A stretch of 64,000 nucleotides of DNA from CAYWKU01 sp964459325 (GTDB taxonomy: Bacteria > RBG-13-61-14 > CAYWKU01). The notes under the pieces were generated by a model, which was not told the DNA's origin, searched no databases, and saw only the letters and a program-made list of their open reading frames with translations. Each line of letters opens with the position of its first letter. The first letter of the stretch is position 1. The position numbers and the translations under genes were made by a program. The stretch spans positions 1 to 64,000 of the forward strand of contig CAYWKU010000006.1 in the NCBI GenBank assembly GCA_964459325.1. Reading direction: 5' to 3'. Positions 32,504 through 40,741 of the stretch are shown one piece after another.

Positions 32504-33583
32504 TCAACCGGCTTTTTCGATTTCCCGGCGAATTTTGTCCCCCATCTCAGTCGTACCGATGACGTCTTCCTTTCTCGATGCAATGTCGGCCGTCCTGGCT
32601 CCCGAATCAAGAACCCTGGTAACCGCCGTTTCCACCGTGACAGCGGCGTCTTCCCGATTGAAGCTGTAGCGGAACATCATGGCCGCCGACAGGATGGTGG
32701 CTATCGGGTTGGCCGTATTCTGCCCCGCGATGTCTGGCGCTGAGCCGTGTACAGGCTCGTACATCCCGTCCGAGTCGCCCAGGCTGGCCGAAGGCAGCAT
32801 TCCTATGGAGCCGGTTATCATGGCGGCCTCGTCGCTTAATATGTCGCCGAACATGTTGCCCGTTACGATAACGTCGAACTGCCTCGGGTCTCGCACCAGC
32901 TGCATGGCGCAGTTGTCCACGTACATGTGCCGCAGGGTTACCCGGGGAAAATCTTCCGCAACGCGCGAGACGGTGTTGCGCCAAAGCTCCATGGACTCCA
33001 GCACGTTGGCCTTGTCCACGCTGTGCACCAGCCGGCGTCGCTTTTCCGACAAGTCAAAAGCCACCCGGGCCACCCTCTCTATCTCCGGCTCCGTGTAAAC
33101 GAGCGTATTTACCCCGCGTCTTGTTCCGTCCGGGGTGGTTTCGATGCCCTTGGGAGTGCCGAAGTATATTCCGCCGACAAGCTCCCTGACCACCATAATA
33201 TCCGCTCCCCGCACCACCTCCTGCCGAAGGGCGCTGGAGCGGATGAGGGAATCGAATACAATCGCGGGCCTCAAGTTGGCGAAAAGGCCCAGCTCCTTGC
33301 GAAGCCCCAGAAGCGCCCTTTCCGGGCGAACCTCGTAATCCAGGCTTTCCCATTTTGGACCACCCACGGCGCCCAGCAATACTGCATCGGAGCCCTTCGC
33401 CGCATCAAGGGTCTTACCGGGTAGCGGAGTACCCGTCGAATCGTAAGCCGCCCCTCCGACCTTCGCTTCCTCGAACTCCAGCTTCAAGTTGTGTGTTTTA
33501 TTGAGAAGCTTGAGCGTTCTCACCGCCTCACCCACGACCTCCGGCCCCACGCCATCCCCGGGCAATACGAGCACATCAGGCAT
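32504..33583 (-). CDS. leuB: 3-isopropylmalate dehydrogenase
   Basis: A 359-residue NAD-dependent decarboxylating dehydrogenase of leucine synthesis. Typical segments are LPGDGVGPEVVGEAVRTL, AVGGPKWESLDYEVRPERALLGLRKEL, the RELVGGIYFG substrate loop and HGSAPDIAGQNTANPIATILSAAMM. The ATG lies inside the last codons of leuD (8-bp overlap), so the two are coupled. It catalyses the third step after LeuA and LeuCD of the same operon. Confidence 0.97.
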   Translation of the reverse strand: MPDVLVLPGDGVGPEVVGEAVRTLKLLNKTHNLKLEFEEAKVGGAAYDSTGTPLPGKTLDAAKGSDAVLLGAVGGPKWESLDYEVRPERALLGLRKELGLFANLRPAIVFDSLIRSSALRQEVVRGADIMVVRELVGGIYFGTPKGIETTPDGTRRGVNTLVYTEPEIERVARVAFDLSEKRRRLVHSVDKANVLESMELWRNTVSRVAEDFPRVTLRHMYVDNCAMQLVRDPRQFDVIVTGNMFGDILSDEAAMITGSIGMLPSASLGDSDGMYEPVHGSAPDIAGQNTANPIATILSAAMMFRYSFNREDAAVTVETAVTRVLDSGARTADIASRKEDVIGTTEMGDKIRREIEKAG

Positions 33584-34073
33584 TTTTCAGCTTCTCCATC
33601 ATGAATTTCATCAATCCCCCCGAGTCGAGAAGCTCCTGCATGAAAGGAGGCACCGGCTCGGCGCTGTACTCCTTTCCGGTAGTAAGATTGTGTATAACGC
33701 CCTTTTCGGCTTCCACCTTGACGCGGTCTCTCGGGTTCAGCTCTTCCGCCGCTTGGGGCGCTTCCATTATCAACAGGCCCGTATTGAAGGCATTCCTGTA
33801 GAAAATGCGTGCGAAGCTTTTGGCTATGACACAAGCCACACCGGCTCCCCTCAAAGCTATCGGAGCGTGCTCGCGGCTTGAACCGCAGCCGAAGTTGCGG
33901 CCTGCTACAAGTATGTCTCCCTTCTTTACCTTCGAGTGAAAGTCCACGTCGGCGCCTTCCATTGCGTGCTTTCCCAGCTCGCGGGGGTCGCCTGTAACCA
34001 GGTAAGGAGCGGGTATAATAACGTCTGTATCTATGTCGTCTCCGAACTTGTGGACTTTTCCTTCGACTATCAT
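33576..34073 (-). CDS. leuD: 3-isopropylmalate dehydratase small subunit
   Basis: A 165-residue small subunit, the short form typical of archaea and many anaerobic bacteria. Motifs: GDDIDTDVIIPAPYL, GRNFGCGSSREHAPIAL and FARIFYRNAFNTGLLIM. The frame continues upstream into leuC, but the ATG at 34073 overlaps the leuC stop as ATGA and gives the family N-terminus (MIVEGKVHKFGDD). It forms the aconitase-like dehydratase with LeuC. Confidence 0.95.
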   Translation of the reverse strand: MIVEGKVHKFGDDIDTDVIIPAPYLVTGDPRELGKHAMEGADVDFHSKVKKGDILVAGRNFGCGSSREHAPIALRGAGVACVIAKSFARIFYRNAFNTGLLIMEAPQAAEELNPRDRVKVEAEKGVIHNLTTGKEYSAEPVPPFMQELLDSGGLMKFMMEKLKNA

Positions 34074-35350
34074 GGACTGACCTCCGATGCTACATCTCTC
34101 GGGTCGGCCACCTGACCGGCAACTGCGCTGGCTGCCGCCACGGCGGGGCTTGCCAGTATAACCTCGCTGTTCTTGTGCCCCATCCTTCCTATGAAGTTGC
34201 GGTTGGTGGTCGCTACGGCCCGCTCGCCGTCGCCCAGCACTCCCATGTGTCCGCCGAGACACGGCCCGCAAGTGGGAGGGCCTATTGTGGCCCCGGCGTC
34301 CACCAGTTCAGCTATAATCCCTTCCGCTAACGCCATTCTGTATATCTGTTGGGTGGCGGGCATGACCAGGCACCGGACTCCCTTCGCCACCTTCCGACTC
34401 TTGATTAGCTTTGCGGCAATCCGCAAGTCCTCGATACGACCGTTTGTGCAACTTCCGATGACCACTTGTTGAATCTCCATGTCCTTTACTTCCCGCGCCG
34501 GTTTAACGTTGCTGGGCAAATGCGGCAACGCCACCACCGGCTCCACCTTGCCCGCGTCTATGGTCACAGTGCTCTCTATTTGTGCATCCGGGTCGGAAGA
34601 GTAGAATACGGGCTTGCGCCCTCCCCTGCCCTCGATATAGCTTTTCGTCTTCTCGTCCGCCTCGAACAACCCGGCCTTTCCGCCGGCTTCAATGGCCATG
34701 TTGGACATTGTAAACCGGTCGGCCATATCCAGCTTATCCACCGCCGACCCCGAGAACTCGATGGACATGTATCGAGCGCCTTCGACGCCGATTTCGCCGA
34801 TAAGGGTCAAAACCAGGTCCTTTCCTCCGACCCACGGTTCGCATTCGCCCTCGAAAACGGCCTTCAACGTTCCCGGAACCCTAAACCACGCCTTCCCCGT
34901 AGCCATCGCGGCAGCCAGGTCGGTGCTGCCGACACCGGTGGCAAAAGCCCCGAGGGCTCCGTAGGTGCAAGTGTGGCTGTCGGCGCCCACCACCACCTCT
35001 CCGGGCGCCACCAACCCCAACTCCGGCAGGAGAGCGTGTTCAACGCCGCCACCCGCGCCCACTTCGTAATAATGCTCGATGCCGAGCCGGGCAACGAAGT
35101 CTTTCATCAATTTGACCTGACCGGCGGTTTTTATGTCCTTGCAGGGGGTGAAATGGTCGGCCACCAGAACGATACGCGAAGGGTCGAACACCTTATTCGC
35201 ACCGGATTTTTCAAACACCTCTATCGCCACGGGGGCGGTTATATCGTTTGCCAGCGCCAGGTCAACATCGGCCAGCACGAACCGGCCCGCCTTAAGGGTA
35301 GCGCTGTCGGAGTGTGCGGCTAAAATTTTTTCCGCCAGTGTCATAGGCAT
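34070..35350 (-). CDS. leuC: 3-isopropylmalate dehydratase large subunit
   Basis: A 426-residue aconitase-family subunit of the short type that pairs with short LeuD. It has VGADSHTCTYGALGAFATGVGSTDLAAAMATGKAWFRVP, and the three [4Fe-4S] cysteines in VIGSCTNGR and PTCGPCLGG. Sequence features alone do not exclude homoaconitase-like activity, but the full leuA-leuB context favours isopropylmalate. GAGGTGA lies seven bases before the ATG. It is separated from leuA by 11 bp. Confidence 0.95.
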   Translation of the reverse strand: MPMTLAEKILAAHSDSATLKAGRFVLADVDLALANDITAPVAIEVFEKSGANKVFDPSRIVLVADHFTPCKDIKTAGQVKLMKDFVARLGIEHYYEVGAGGGVEHALLPELGLVAPGEVVVGADSHTCTYGALGAFATGVGSTDLAAAMATGKAWFRVPGTLKAVFEGECEPWVGGKDLVLTLIGEIGVEGARYMSIEFSGSAVDKLDMADRFTMSNMAIEAGGKAGLFEADEKTKSYIEGRGGRKPVFYSSDPDAQIESTVTIDAGKVEPVVALPHLPSNVKPAREVKDMEIQQVVIGSCTNGRIEDLRIAAKLIKSRKVAKGVRCLVMPATQQIYRMALAEGIIAELVDAGATIGPPTCGPCLGGHMGVLGDGERAVATTNRNFIGRMGHKNSEVILASPAVAAASAVAGQVADPRDVASEVSP

Positions 35351-35361
35351 ATCATTTCACC

Positions 35362-36903
35362 TCATGGAGCGCCCTTCTTTACCTCGGCGGCGGTGCGCTT
35401 CCTTCTCTCGAACTTATTGAGGGCGTTGACGTAAGCCTTGGCGCTGGCCACGATGACGTCGGTATCTGCGCCGCGCCCGACCACCTGGAGGTCGCCGTCC
35501 TGCAACCTGACGCTGACCACTCCCTGTGCGTCCGTCCCGCCGGTTATGGCGTTAACCTGGTAGCGCAAAAGCTGGCTTTTATCACCGGTAATCGCAGCGA
35601 TGGTTTTGAAAATCGCATCCACCGGGCCGTCGCCGAACCCGGCCTGTTTGTGAGGCACCCCGTTGACTTCCATAAACACGCTGGCGGTGGGGATAAGCTC
35701 GGTGCCGCTGGTAATGTTGATGTGCTTCAGTACGTAAGTATCGGGAATACGCAGCACTTCTTCCGCGATGATTTCCTCGATGTCCTCGTCGTAAATCTGC
35801 TGCTTCTGGTCGGAAAGCTTCTTAAAGCTTTTGAACACCCTCGTAAGTTCATCGTCGGCGAGGTCGAAGCCGAGTTGTGTCAACCTGTCCCGAAAGGCGT
35901 GCCTGCCGGAATGTTTACCCAGCACCAGCCTGTTGGCGGCTCTGCCCACGCTTTCCGGGGTCATTATCTCGTATGTGCGCTTTTCCTTGAGCACGCCGTC
36001 CTGGTGAATGCCGGCCTCGTGAGAAAAGGCGTTATCGCCTATGATGGCCTTGTTGGGCTGAACCGGAATGCCCGTTATGGAAACCAGCATCCTGCTGGAC
36101 GGATAAATCTGCTCGGTAACCACGTTGGTGTAATACTCATACGAGTCCTGGCGGGTGCGCAAAGCCATCACCACCTCTTCCAGGCTGGTGTTGCCCGCCC
36201 TTTCCCCGATTCCGTTGACCGTGCATTCTATCTGGCGTGCCCCGGCCCTTATTGCAGACAAAGAATTGGCCACCGCCAGGCCGAGGTCGTTGTGGCAATG
36301 CACGCTGACAATCACTTCATCCATACCGGAAACTTCCTGTCGCAACTTGGCCACAAGGTCGTGGTATTCGTGCGGGACGGTATATCCCACGGTGTCCGGG
36401 ATATTTACGTATTTGGCCCCGGCCTCTATAGCGGCGGTAAACACTTCGGCCAGAAAATCCGGGTCCGAGCGGGTGGCGTCTTCGGCGCTGAACTCGACGT
36501 TGTCGGTAAGCGAGCAGGCCAGCTCCACTGCTTTGCGGGCCTCTTCCAGCACCCATTCCCGGCTCTTTTGCAGCTTCTTTTCGATATGCAGGTCGCTGGT
36601 GGCCAAAAAAAGGTGCAGGCGCGGGCGATGGGCATTCTTGACGGCGTCCCATGCCATTTCGATGTCCGCTTTGCCGGTGCGGGCCAAGGCGACGATATCC
36701 GGGCCGGTTACTTCGGCGGCCACTTGCTTTACGGCCTCGAAGTCGCCCTCGCTCGCCGACGGGAACCCGGCCTCGATAGCGTCCACTCCCAATCGGGCCA
36801 GTTGTCTGGCCATGGTGAGCTTTTCCTCGACGCTCATGCTTGCGCCGGGAGACTGTTCGCCGTCTCTCAAAGTGGTGTCAAAAATATAGATTTGTTCAGC
36901 CAT
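35362..36903 (-). CDS. leuA: 2-isopropylmalate synthase
   Basis: A 513-residue enzyme condensing 2-ketoisovalerate with acetyl-CoA, the first step of leucine synthesis. It has the N-terminal metal and substrate motif FDTTLRDGEQSPGASM, VHCHNDLGLAVANSLSAIRAG with the HxH metal ligands, and NGIGERAGNTSLEEVVMAL. A C-terminal regulatory domain (about 390-500) binds leucine in homologues. The frame opens 8 codons earlier, but the ATG at 36903 has AAGGGGGTGAG upstream and starts at the family N-terminus. A structured leader lies upstream. Confidence 0.96.
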   Translation of the reverse strand: MAEQIYIFDTTLRDGEQSPGASMSVEEKLTMARQLARLGVDAIEAGFPSASEGDFEAVKQVAAEVTGPDIVALARTGKADIEMAWDAVKNAHRPRLHLFLATSDLHIEKKLQKSREWVLEEARKAVELACSLTDNVEFSAEDATRSDPDFLAEVFTAAIEAGAKYVNIPDTVGYTVPHEYHDLVAKLRQEVSGMDEVIVSVHCHNDLGLAVANSLSAIRAGARQIECTVNGIGERAGNTSLEEVVMALRTRQDSYEYYTNVVTEQIYPSSRMLVSITGIPVQPNKAIIGDNAFSHEAGIHQDGVLKEKRTYEIMTPESVGRAANRLVLGKHSGRHAFRDRLTQLGFDLADDELTRVFKSFKKLSDQKQQIYDEDIEEIIAEEVLRIPDTYVLKHINITSGTELIPTASVFMEVNGVPHKQAGFGDGPVDAIFKTIAAITGDKSQLLRYQVNAITGGTDAQGVVSVRLQDGDLQVVGRGADTDVIVASAKAYVNALNKFERRKRTAAEVKKGAP

Positions 36904-36957
36904 GTCACTCACCCCCTTGAAGGGCAATTTTCAGTTGTTTTAATCCCGATATATTAA

Positions 36958-37013
36958 AGGCCCGGAAGGTGTCGCCCACCCGCCGGGCCTATAAAGGCGT
37001 GCGACCGGGCGAC
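36958..37013 (-). promoter_or_regulatory. Possible structured leader/attenuator before leuA
   Basis: In the 117 bp between pssA and leuA an 8-bp stem AGGCCCGG/CCGGGCCT (36958-36965, 36983-36990) is followed on the minus strand by TTTAATATAT. Its loop contains GGGCGAC (36971-36977 on the plus strand as GTCGCCC), complementary to GTCGCCC located just upstream on the RNA (37007-37013). A pseudoknot or an alternative pairing could therefore form. It could terminate the psd-pssA transcript or control read-through into leuA. Confidence 0.4.
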
Positions 37014-37020
37014 CCCTGGT

Positions 37021-37821
37021 TCACAACAATAGATTAAGCTTATCTTCGCTTTTTTCGTCCGACTTTTCGTCTTCTTCCTTCTGCTCAAGCACGTCCTTAA
37101 CTCCCTTGCGCATGAAAAAGATGGTTTCCACGATTCCGGAAATCAAATATGTATATGCTATTCCGAAAATAGTGGCCTCCGGGCTTAGCATGACGAAGGT
37201 TATTATAACCGCTGCCAGCACAAGCCATGTAAAGGGCCTTACCCCCTTAATGCCTTCGTACTTGAATGTGCGGTAGCGAAAACCGCTTACCATCAACAAG
37301 GCAACCACAAAGGTTATTCCCAGAAATCCCACTCTCGCCGGGAAGAAAGTCAGGCTTCCTCCCCCGCCGAACTGCTGGTCCATCAGCACGGTTCCGATTA
37401 TCACAAACGCCGCAGCCGGGCTTGGCAGGCCCTGGAAATAATTCGTCTCCCTGGTTCCGGACTGAATGTTGAACCTGGCCAGTCTCAGTGCGGCGCAAAC
37501 AACATACAAAAACGCCGCCAGCCAACCCAATCGTCCGAAAAACTCGAGTCCCCAGAGAAACGCGAGCACCGCCGGGGCCAGACCGAAGCTGATGAGGTCG
37601 CTTAGCGAATCGTATTGGCCGCCGAATTCGCTCTGGGAGTTGGTCATTCGGGCCACCCGCCCGTCCAATATATCGAAAATTGTAGCCACCACCAAGGCCC
37701 ATGCGGCATTCACGAAAGCGCCCTGAATGCTGTGAATTATGGAATAAAACCCGCAGAAAACGCTGCCGGTGGTTATAAGATTCGGCAGTACGGGAATTCG
37801 TCTTTCTCTTACGACAACCAT
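37021..37821 (-). CDS. pssA: CDP-diacylglycerol-serine O-phosphatidyltransferase
   Basis: A 266-residue integral membrane enzyme making phosphatidylserine. The CDP-alcohol phosphotransferase motif is DILDGRVARMTNSQSEFGGQYDSLSD (D-G-x2-A-R-x8-G-x3-D-x3-D), near residues 50-75. About seven hydrophobic helices follow. A highly charged C-terminal tail (EQKEEDEKSDEKSEDK) is lineage-specific. It overlaps psd by 13 bp, so the two steps of phosphatidylethanolamine synthesis are coupled. Confidence 0.95.
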   Translation of the reverse strand: MVVVRERRIPVLPNLITTGSVFCGFYSIIHSIQGAFVNAAWALVVATIFDILDGRVARMTNSQSEFGGQYDSLSDLISFGLAPAVLAFLWGLEFFGRLGWLAAFLYVVCAALRLARFNIQSGTRETNYFQGLPSPAAAFVIIGTVLMDQQFGGGGSLTFFPARVGFLGITFVVALLMVSGFRYRTFKYEGIKGVRPFTWLVLAAVIITFVMLSPEATIFGIAYTYLISGIVETIFFMRKGVKDVLEQKEEDEKSDEKSEDKLNLLL

Positions 37822-38474
37822 TTCACTTTCGCCAAAACCGTCTCGCCGGCGGTGGTTTTATCTCCTTCTTTCACCTCGACTTCCGCATCGGGGGGCATAT
37901 ATATATCCAGCCTGGAGCCGAATCTTATCATCCCCATTCTCTCGCCCCGCCCCACCCGGTCATTCATTTCAATGTAACATACAATGCGACGAGCAACAAG
38001 ACCGGCGACCTGGAGAAAGGCTATCCGTACTCCGTCGTCCCGCTTAATCACCACAGCGTTATGCTCGTTCAGAAGACTTGCCTGCGGCAAATCCGCCTTT
38101 TTGTAGCCGCCCTGCTTGTAATGGACGGCTTCCACGACACCTGAAACGGGGTTGCGGTTTACGTGTACGTTGAACCCGCTCATAAAAATGCCCACCTTCC
38201 TGGCAGCGGTATTGAGGTAGGGGGCAGATTGCAGGTCTTCCACCTCCACGACCTTGCCGTCGGCCGGAGACAACACTAAATCATCGCCAGCGGGCGGATT
38301 CCTTTCGGGGTCGCGGAAAAACTGCACAGCAACCCCCGTGCAAACGGCCAGCAAAAGCACCCCCAACCAGGCCGGTATTATCAGGACGGCAGGTATCAAA
38401 ACCAGTCCGGTGGCTATAAACGGGATACCTTCCGGTGCAAGACCGGGCAACGGGGATTTTTTGCGCTGTATCAT
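37809..38474 (-). CDS. psd: Phosphatidylserine decarboxylase proenzyme
   Basis: A 221-residue short (archaeal-type) decarboxylase that converts phosphatidylserine to phosphatidylethanolamine. Two N-terminal hydrophobic segments anchor it (IPFIATGLVLIPAVLIIPAWLGVLLLAVCTG). Conserved stretches are LSPADGKVVEV, FMSGFNVHVNRNPVSG and the self-cleavage site in RFGSRLDIYMP, where Gly-Ser yields the pyruvoyl group. Its start overlaps the upstream lipoprotein gene by four bases. Confidence 0.95.
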   Translation of the reverse strand: MIQRKKSPLPGLAPEGIPFIATGLVLIPAVLIIPAWLGVLLLAVCTGVAVQFFRDPERNPPAGDDLVLSPADGKVVEVEDLQSAPYLNTAARKVGIFMSGFNVHVNRNPVSGVVEAVHYKQGGYKKADLPQASLLNEHNAVVIKRDDGVRIAFLQVAGLVARRIVCYIEMNDRVGRGERMGMIRFGSRLDIYMPPDAEVEVKEGDKTTAGETVLAKVKWLS

Positions 38475-39010
38475 TCGTCTTCCTTTCGCTCCAGCCTTTT
38501 AATATAGTGGTCGGCGCGAATTATCCATTCCTGGCGGCTTTCCATTTTTTTGGCCTTTTTCCACAGATTCAATGCTTCCCCACGTGTCACTCCACCGTGC
38601 GGGTAAAGCATGGCCAGGGCCTCGACGGCTTCCAGATAATCAGGCTTAATTTCAAGTGCCTTGCGGTATGCCCGAGCTGCATCTTCCATGCGGGCGAGGT
38701 TTCGGTACGCATTTCCCAACCGGAACCACGCTTCATGGTCGTCGGGCCTGGCTTTCACAACTTCCCCCAGACATCTCGCGGCCTTCTCGAAGTTTGAGTA
38801 GTAAAGGTGCGTCGTGCCGAGCATGTAGTAGATTTCAGCTTCCCCGGCTCCCGCTTTCCGGGCGGATTCGAGGTGTTTCATCGCCCTTTTGTATTTCTGG
38901 TTATCGTAAGCTTTCTCGCCGCGCCAGGAATGCCATTTTACCCTTTGAGATGCCGTAATACATCCGGAGATAAACAGCGCGGCCAGACCGATTATCAGGA
39001 ACTTTTTCAT
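38471..39010 (-). CDS. TPR-repeat lipoprotein
   Basis: A 179-residue protein with a lipoprotein signal (MKKFLIIGLAALFISGC, lipidated Cys17). Three to four tetratricopeptide-like repeats follow (EIYYMLGTTHLYYSNFEKAARCLGEV, EAWFRLGNAYRNLARMEDAARAYRKALEIKPD). It would be membrane-anchored and facing the periplasm, acting as a scaffold. AAAGGAG precedes the ATG. It is the first gene of the psd-pssA-leu-asd operon and its stop overlaps the psd start (ATGA), an unexpected pairing whose meaning is unclear. Confidence 0.88.
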   Translation of the reverse strand: MKKFLIIGLAALFISGCITASQRVKWHSWRGEKAYDNQKYKRAMKHLESARKAGAGEAEIYYMLGTTHLYYSNFEKAARCLGEVVKARPDDHEAWFRLGNAYRNLARMEDAARAYRKALEIKPDYLEAVEALAMLYPHGGVTRGEALNLWKKAKKMESRQEWIIRADHYIKRLERKEDE

Positions 39011-39029
39011 CGATTACTCCTTTAATTCG

Positions 39030-39057
39030 ATTATAATTCACCCATCAAAAAGGGCAA
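39030..39057 (-). promoter_or_regulatory. Promoter of the lipoprotein-psd-pssA operon
   Basis: Minus-strand TTGCCC (39057-39052), 16-base spacer, perfect TATAAT (39035-39030), 20 bases upstream of the start codon at 39010. A run of similar AT-rich bases toward 39100 may carry the promoter for trmO on the other strand. Confidence 0.5.
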
Positions 39058-39134
39058 AAACCCTACTAAAGACAGGGAGAATAATTTTGTGATAACATAA
39101 CCTGTAAATTCTATATCAAAGGAGCTTAATCAAT

Positions 39135-39707
39135 ATGCCCGCAAACGAGCAAGATATCCTTCTCAAGCCCATCGGAATCATTCACACTCCATACAAGGGC
39201 AGCTTCTGCCCTGTCCAACCGGTCGAGCGCGATGAAGGGGAATCGAGGGTCGAGATTTTTCCCGAATACCGGGAGGGTCTGGCCGAACTGGAAAGTTTTT
39301 CATACATTTACGTCATTTCACACCTGCACCTGGTGGAGAAAGAGCCTTCGCTGGTAGCACAACCTCCTTGGGCCAAAGGCAAACAGGTCGGCCTTTTCGC
39401 AAGTCGCTCTCCCAATCGACCCAACCCCATCGGCATAAGCATCGTAAAGCTGAAGAAAATAGAGGGTGGTGAAATATTCACCAGCGTGATAGATGTCTGG
39501 GACGAAACCCCCTTGCTGGACCTGAAACCGTACATCGGGGAGCTGGACTCAAAACCCGGGGCAAATAACGGTTGGATAGAGGAGGTCGAGGATTATCACC
39601 ACCTTTTGGAGCACGTGCGAGGAGTGCCTCACGAGCACCACGAAGGACATGGGCATCATCACCATGGAGACGGACATGAACACGACCACCACGGCCATGA
39701 CCACTGA
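39135..39707 (+). CDS. trmO: TrmO-family tRNA m6t6A37 methyltransferase with histidine-rich tail
   Basis: A 190-residue UPF0066/TsaA-fold protein. TrmO methylates N6-threonylcarbamoyladenosine at position 37 of tRNA using SAM. Family segments: LLKPIGIIHTPYKG, GLAELESFSYIYVISHLH, FASRSPNRPNPIGISIVKL and DVWDETPLLDLKPYIGELD. The last 30 or so residues are a natural metal-binding-like tail, with more than a dozen histidines mixed with Gly, Asp and Glu, not found in E. coli TrmO. Such tails occur on some archaeal and anaerobe homologues, where the substrate may differ. AAAGGAG precedes the ATG by eight bases. Confidence 0.85.
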   Translation: MPANEQDILLKPIGIIHTPYKGSFCPVQPVERDEGESRVEIFPEYREGLAELESFSYIYVISHLHLVEKEPSLVAQPPWAKGKQVGLFASRSPNRPNPIGISIVKLKKIEGGEIFTSVIDVWDETPLLDLKPYIGELDSKPGANNGWIEEVEDYHHLLEHVRGVPHEHHEGHGHHHHGDGHEHDHHGHDH

Positions 39708-39727
39708 AAAACCCGCGACAGTGTTTT

Positions 39728-39982
39728 TTAACCGGCTTTTCGAGTAGGTGGAGCCATGAACCCCGGCCCCACCGGGTCGGAGATGTATTCATCAATGATT
39801 CTGTCTATTTCCTGACGAGCCGCCTCGTCCAGAGACCAGCCGTCTATTTCCTCGAGCGGTTTCAACTGCTCAGGTCTGCGGGCGCCCCACAGTGCCACGC
39901 CGGCCTTTGGTTGGTCAAGTATCCACCTTATGTTCACTATTTTCACGAAAATCAAGGGCTTTGAGTATTTTTGAATCCTCAT
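39728..39982 (-). pseudogene. 3' remnant of an aldo/keto reductase gene
   Basis: An 84-codon frame whose product from residue 17 on (VNIRWILDQPKAGVALWGARRPEQLKPLEEIDGW and onward) matches only the C-terminal cofactor-binding part of aldo/keto reductases, which are normally over 300 residues. The barrel and the catalytic Tyr/Lys/His are absent. The region upstream is immediately occupied by the divergent phosphoribosyltransferase promoter, so the 5' three quarters have been lost. It is best read as a deletion remnant. Confidence 0.7.
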
Positions 39983-39995
39983 TTTGATGAAAACC

Positions 39996-40023
39996 TTGAC
40001 ATTTTACTTATGAATACGATAAT
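39996..40023 (+). promoter_or_regulatory. Promoter giving a probably leaderless transcript
   Basis: TTGACA (39996-40001), 16-base spacer, GATAAT (40018-40023). The expected start of transcription, about seven bases on, falls at or next to the ATG at 40031, so the mRNA would have no leader. Confidence 0.6.
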
Positions 40024-40030
40024 AAATTTT

Positions 40031-40678
40031 ATGACCGTATTTAAAGACAGATTCGATGCAGGTGAACAACTTGCGGCGCAACTATCCCATTATGAGGGAG
40101 AAAATTCCCTTGTCCTCGGTATCCCCAACGGCGGGGTACCGGTGGGAATACAGACAGCCCGGAGATTGGGCGCCGATTTCGACATAATACTGGTCAGAAA
40201 AATGCAGCTCCCCTGGAACACTGAGGCCGGTTTCGGTGCAGTTGCCGCCGACGGCGCCGAGATGCTCAACGACGAAATGGTCGCCTCCTTCGGCCTCTCT
40301 GACGAGGATATCAGGCGGCAAAAGGATAAGGCGGTCGATAACATCAAGCAGCGCTTGAAATATTACGGCAAGGAAGCCGGCTTTACAGACTTGAAGAGTA
40401 AAACCGTCATCCTCACCGACGACGGATTAGCCAGCGGCTACACCATGATGGCCGGATGCAGATACATATCGAAGTACTTTCCGCGAAAGCTGGTGGTGGC
40501 CGTTCCGTGCGCATCGAGAAGCTCGCACGAAAAAGTCCGCTCGCTATGCGACGAGGTAATAAGCTTGAACGTCCGGGCCGGTTATCCTTTTGCCGTGGCA
40601 AGCTTTTACGAAAACTGGTATGACCTCGATGAGGGGGAAGTATTGAATATGCTTAAAGAATATGCCTCCGGCCCGTGA
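40031..40678 (+). CDS. Phosphoribosyltransferase-domain protein
   Basis: A 215-residue type I phosphoribosyltransferase of the group with an FKDRFDAGEQLA start, found in many bacteria and of unclear substrate. The PRPP-binding loop is VILTDDGLASGYTMMAG. An early VLGIPNGGVPVGIQTARRLGADFD and LVRKMQLPWNTEAGFGAVAADG precede it. The frame is open to a TTG at 39971, with another ATG at 40010. Neither has a Shine-Dalgarno site, and both lie upstream of the predicted transcription start. The ATG at 40031 fits both the family N-terminus and the promoter. Confidence 0.82.
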   Translation: MTVFKDRFDAGEQLAAQLSHYEGENSLVLGIPNGGVPVGIQTARRLGADFDIILVRKMQLPWNTEAGFGAVAADGAEMLNDEMVASFGLSDEDIRRQKDKAVDNIKQRLKYYGKEAGFTDLKSKTVILTDDGLASGYTMMAGCRYISKYFPRKLVVAVPCASRSSHEKVRSLCDEVISLNVRAGYPFAVASFYENWYDLDEGEVLNMLKEYASGP

Positions 40679-40712
40679 TAATGTATCTGTTTTGCGCTTT
40701 AAGTTGCGCCTC

Positions 40713-40729
40713 ATATCGCGATGCGATAT
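40713..40729. promoter_or_regulatory. Perfect palindrome upstream of the glycosyltransferase
   Basis: ATATCGC-GAT-GCGATAT, 7-bp arms with 3-base centre, ending 12 bases before the ATG at 40742. It could be an operator or an mRNA hairpin near the ribosome site. No Shine-Dalgarno site is visible for this gene. Confidence 0.3.
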
Positions 40730-40741
40730 ATTGCGTCAGCC

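Noticed and set aside
34466..35323. A 285-codon plus-strand open frame opposite leuC
   Set aside because: Antisense to an intact leuC with its iron-sulfur cysteines.
35650..36957. A 435-codon plus-strand open frame opposite leuA
   Set aside because: Antisense to an intact leuA; no recognisable domain.
39971..40030. Upstream starts (TTG 39971, ATG 40010) for the phosphoribosyltransferase
   Set aside because: They would lie in or before the TTGACA/GATAAT promoter and have no ribosome site; the extra residues are not part of the family N-terminus.
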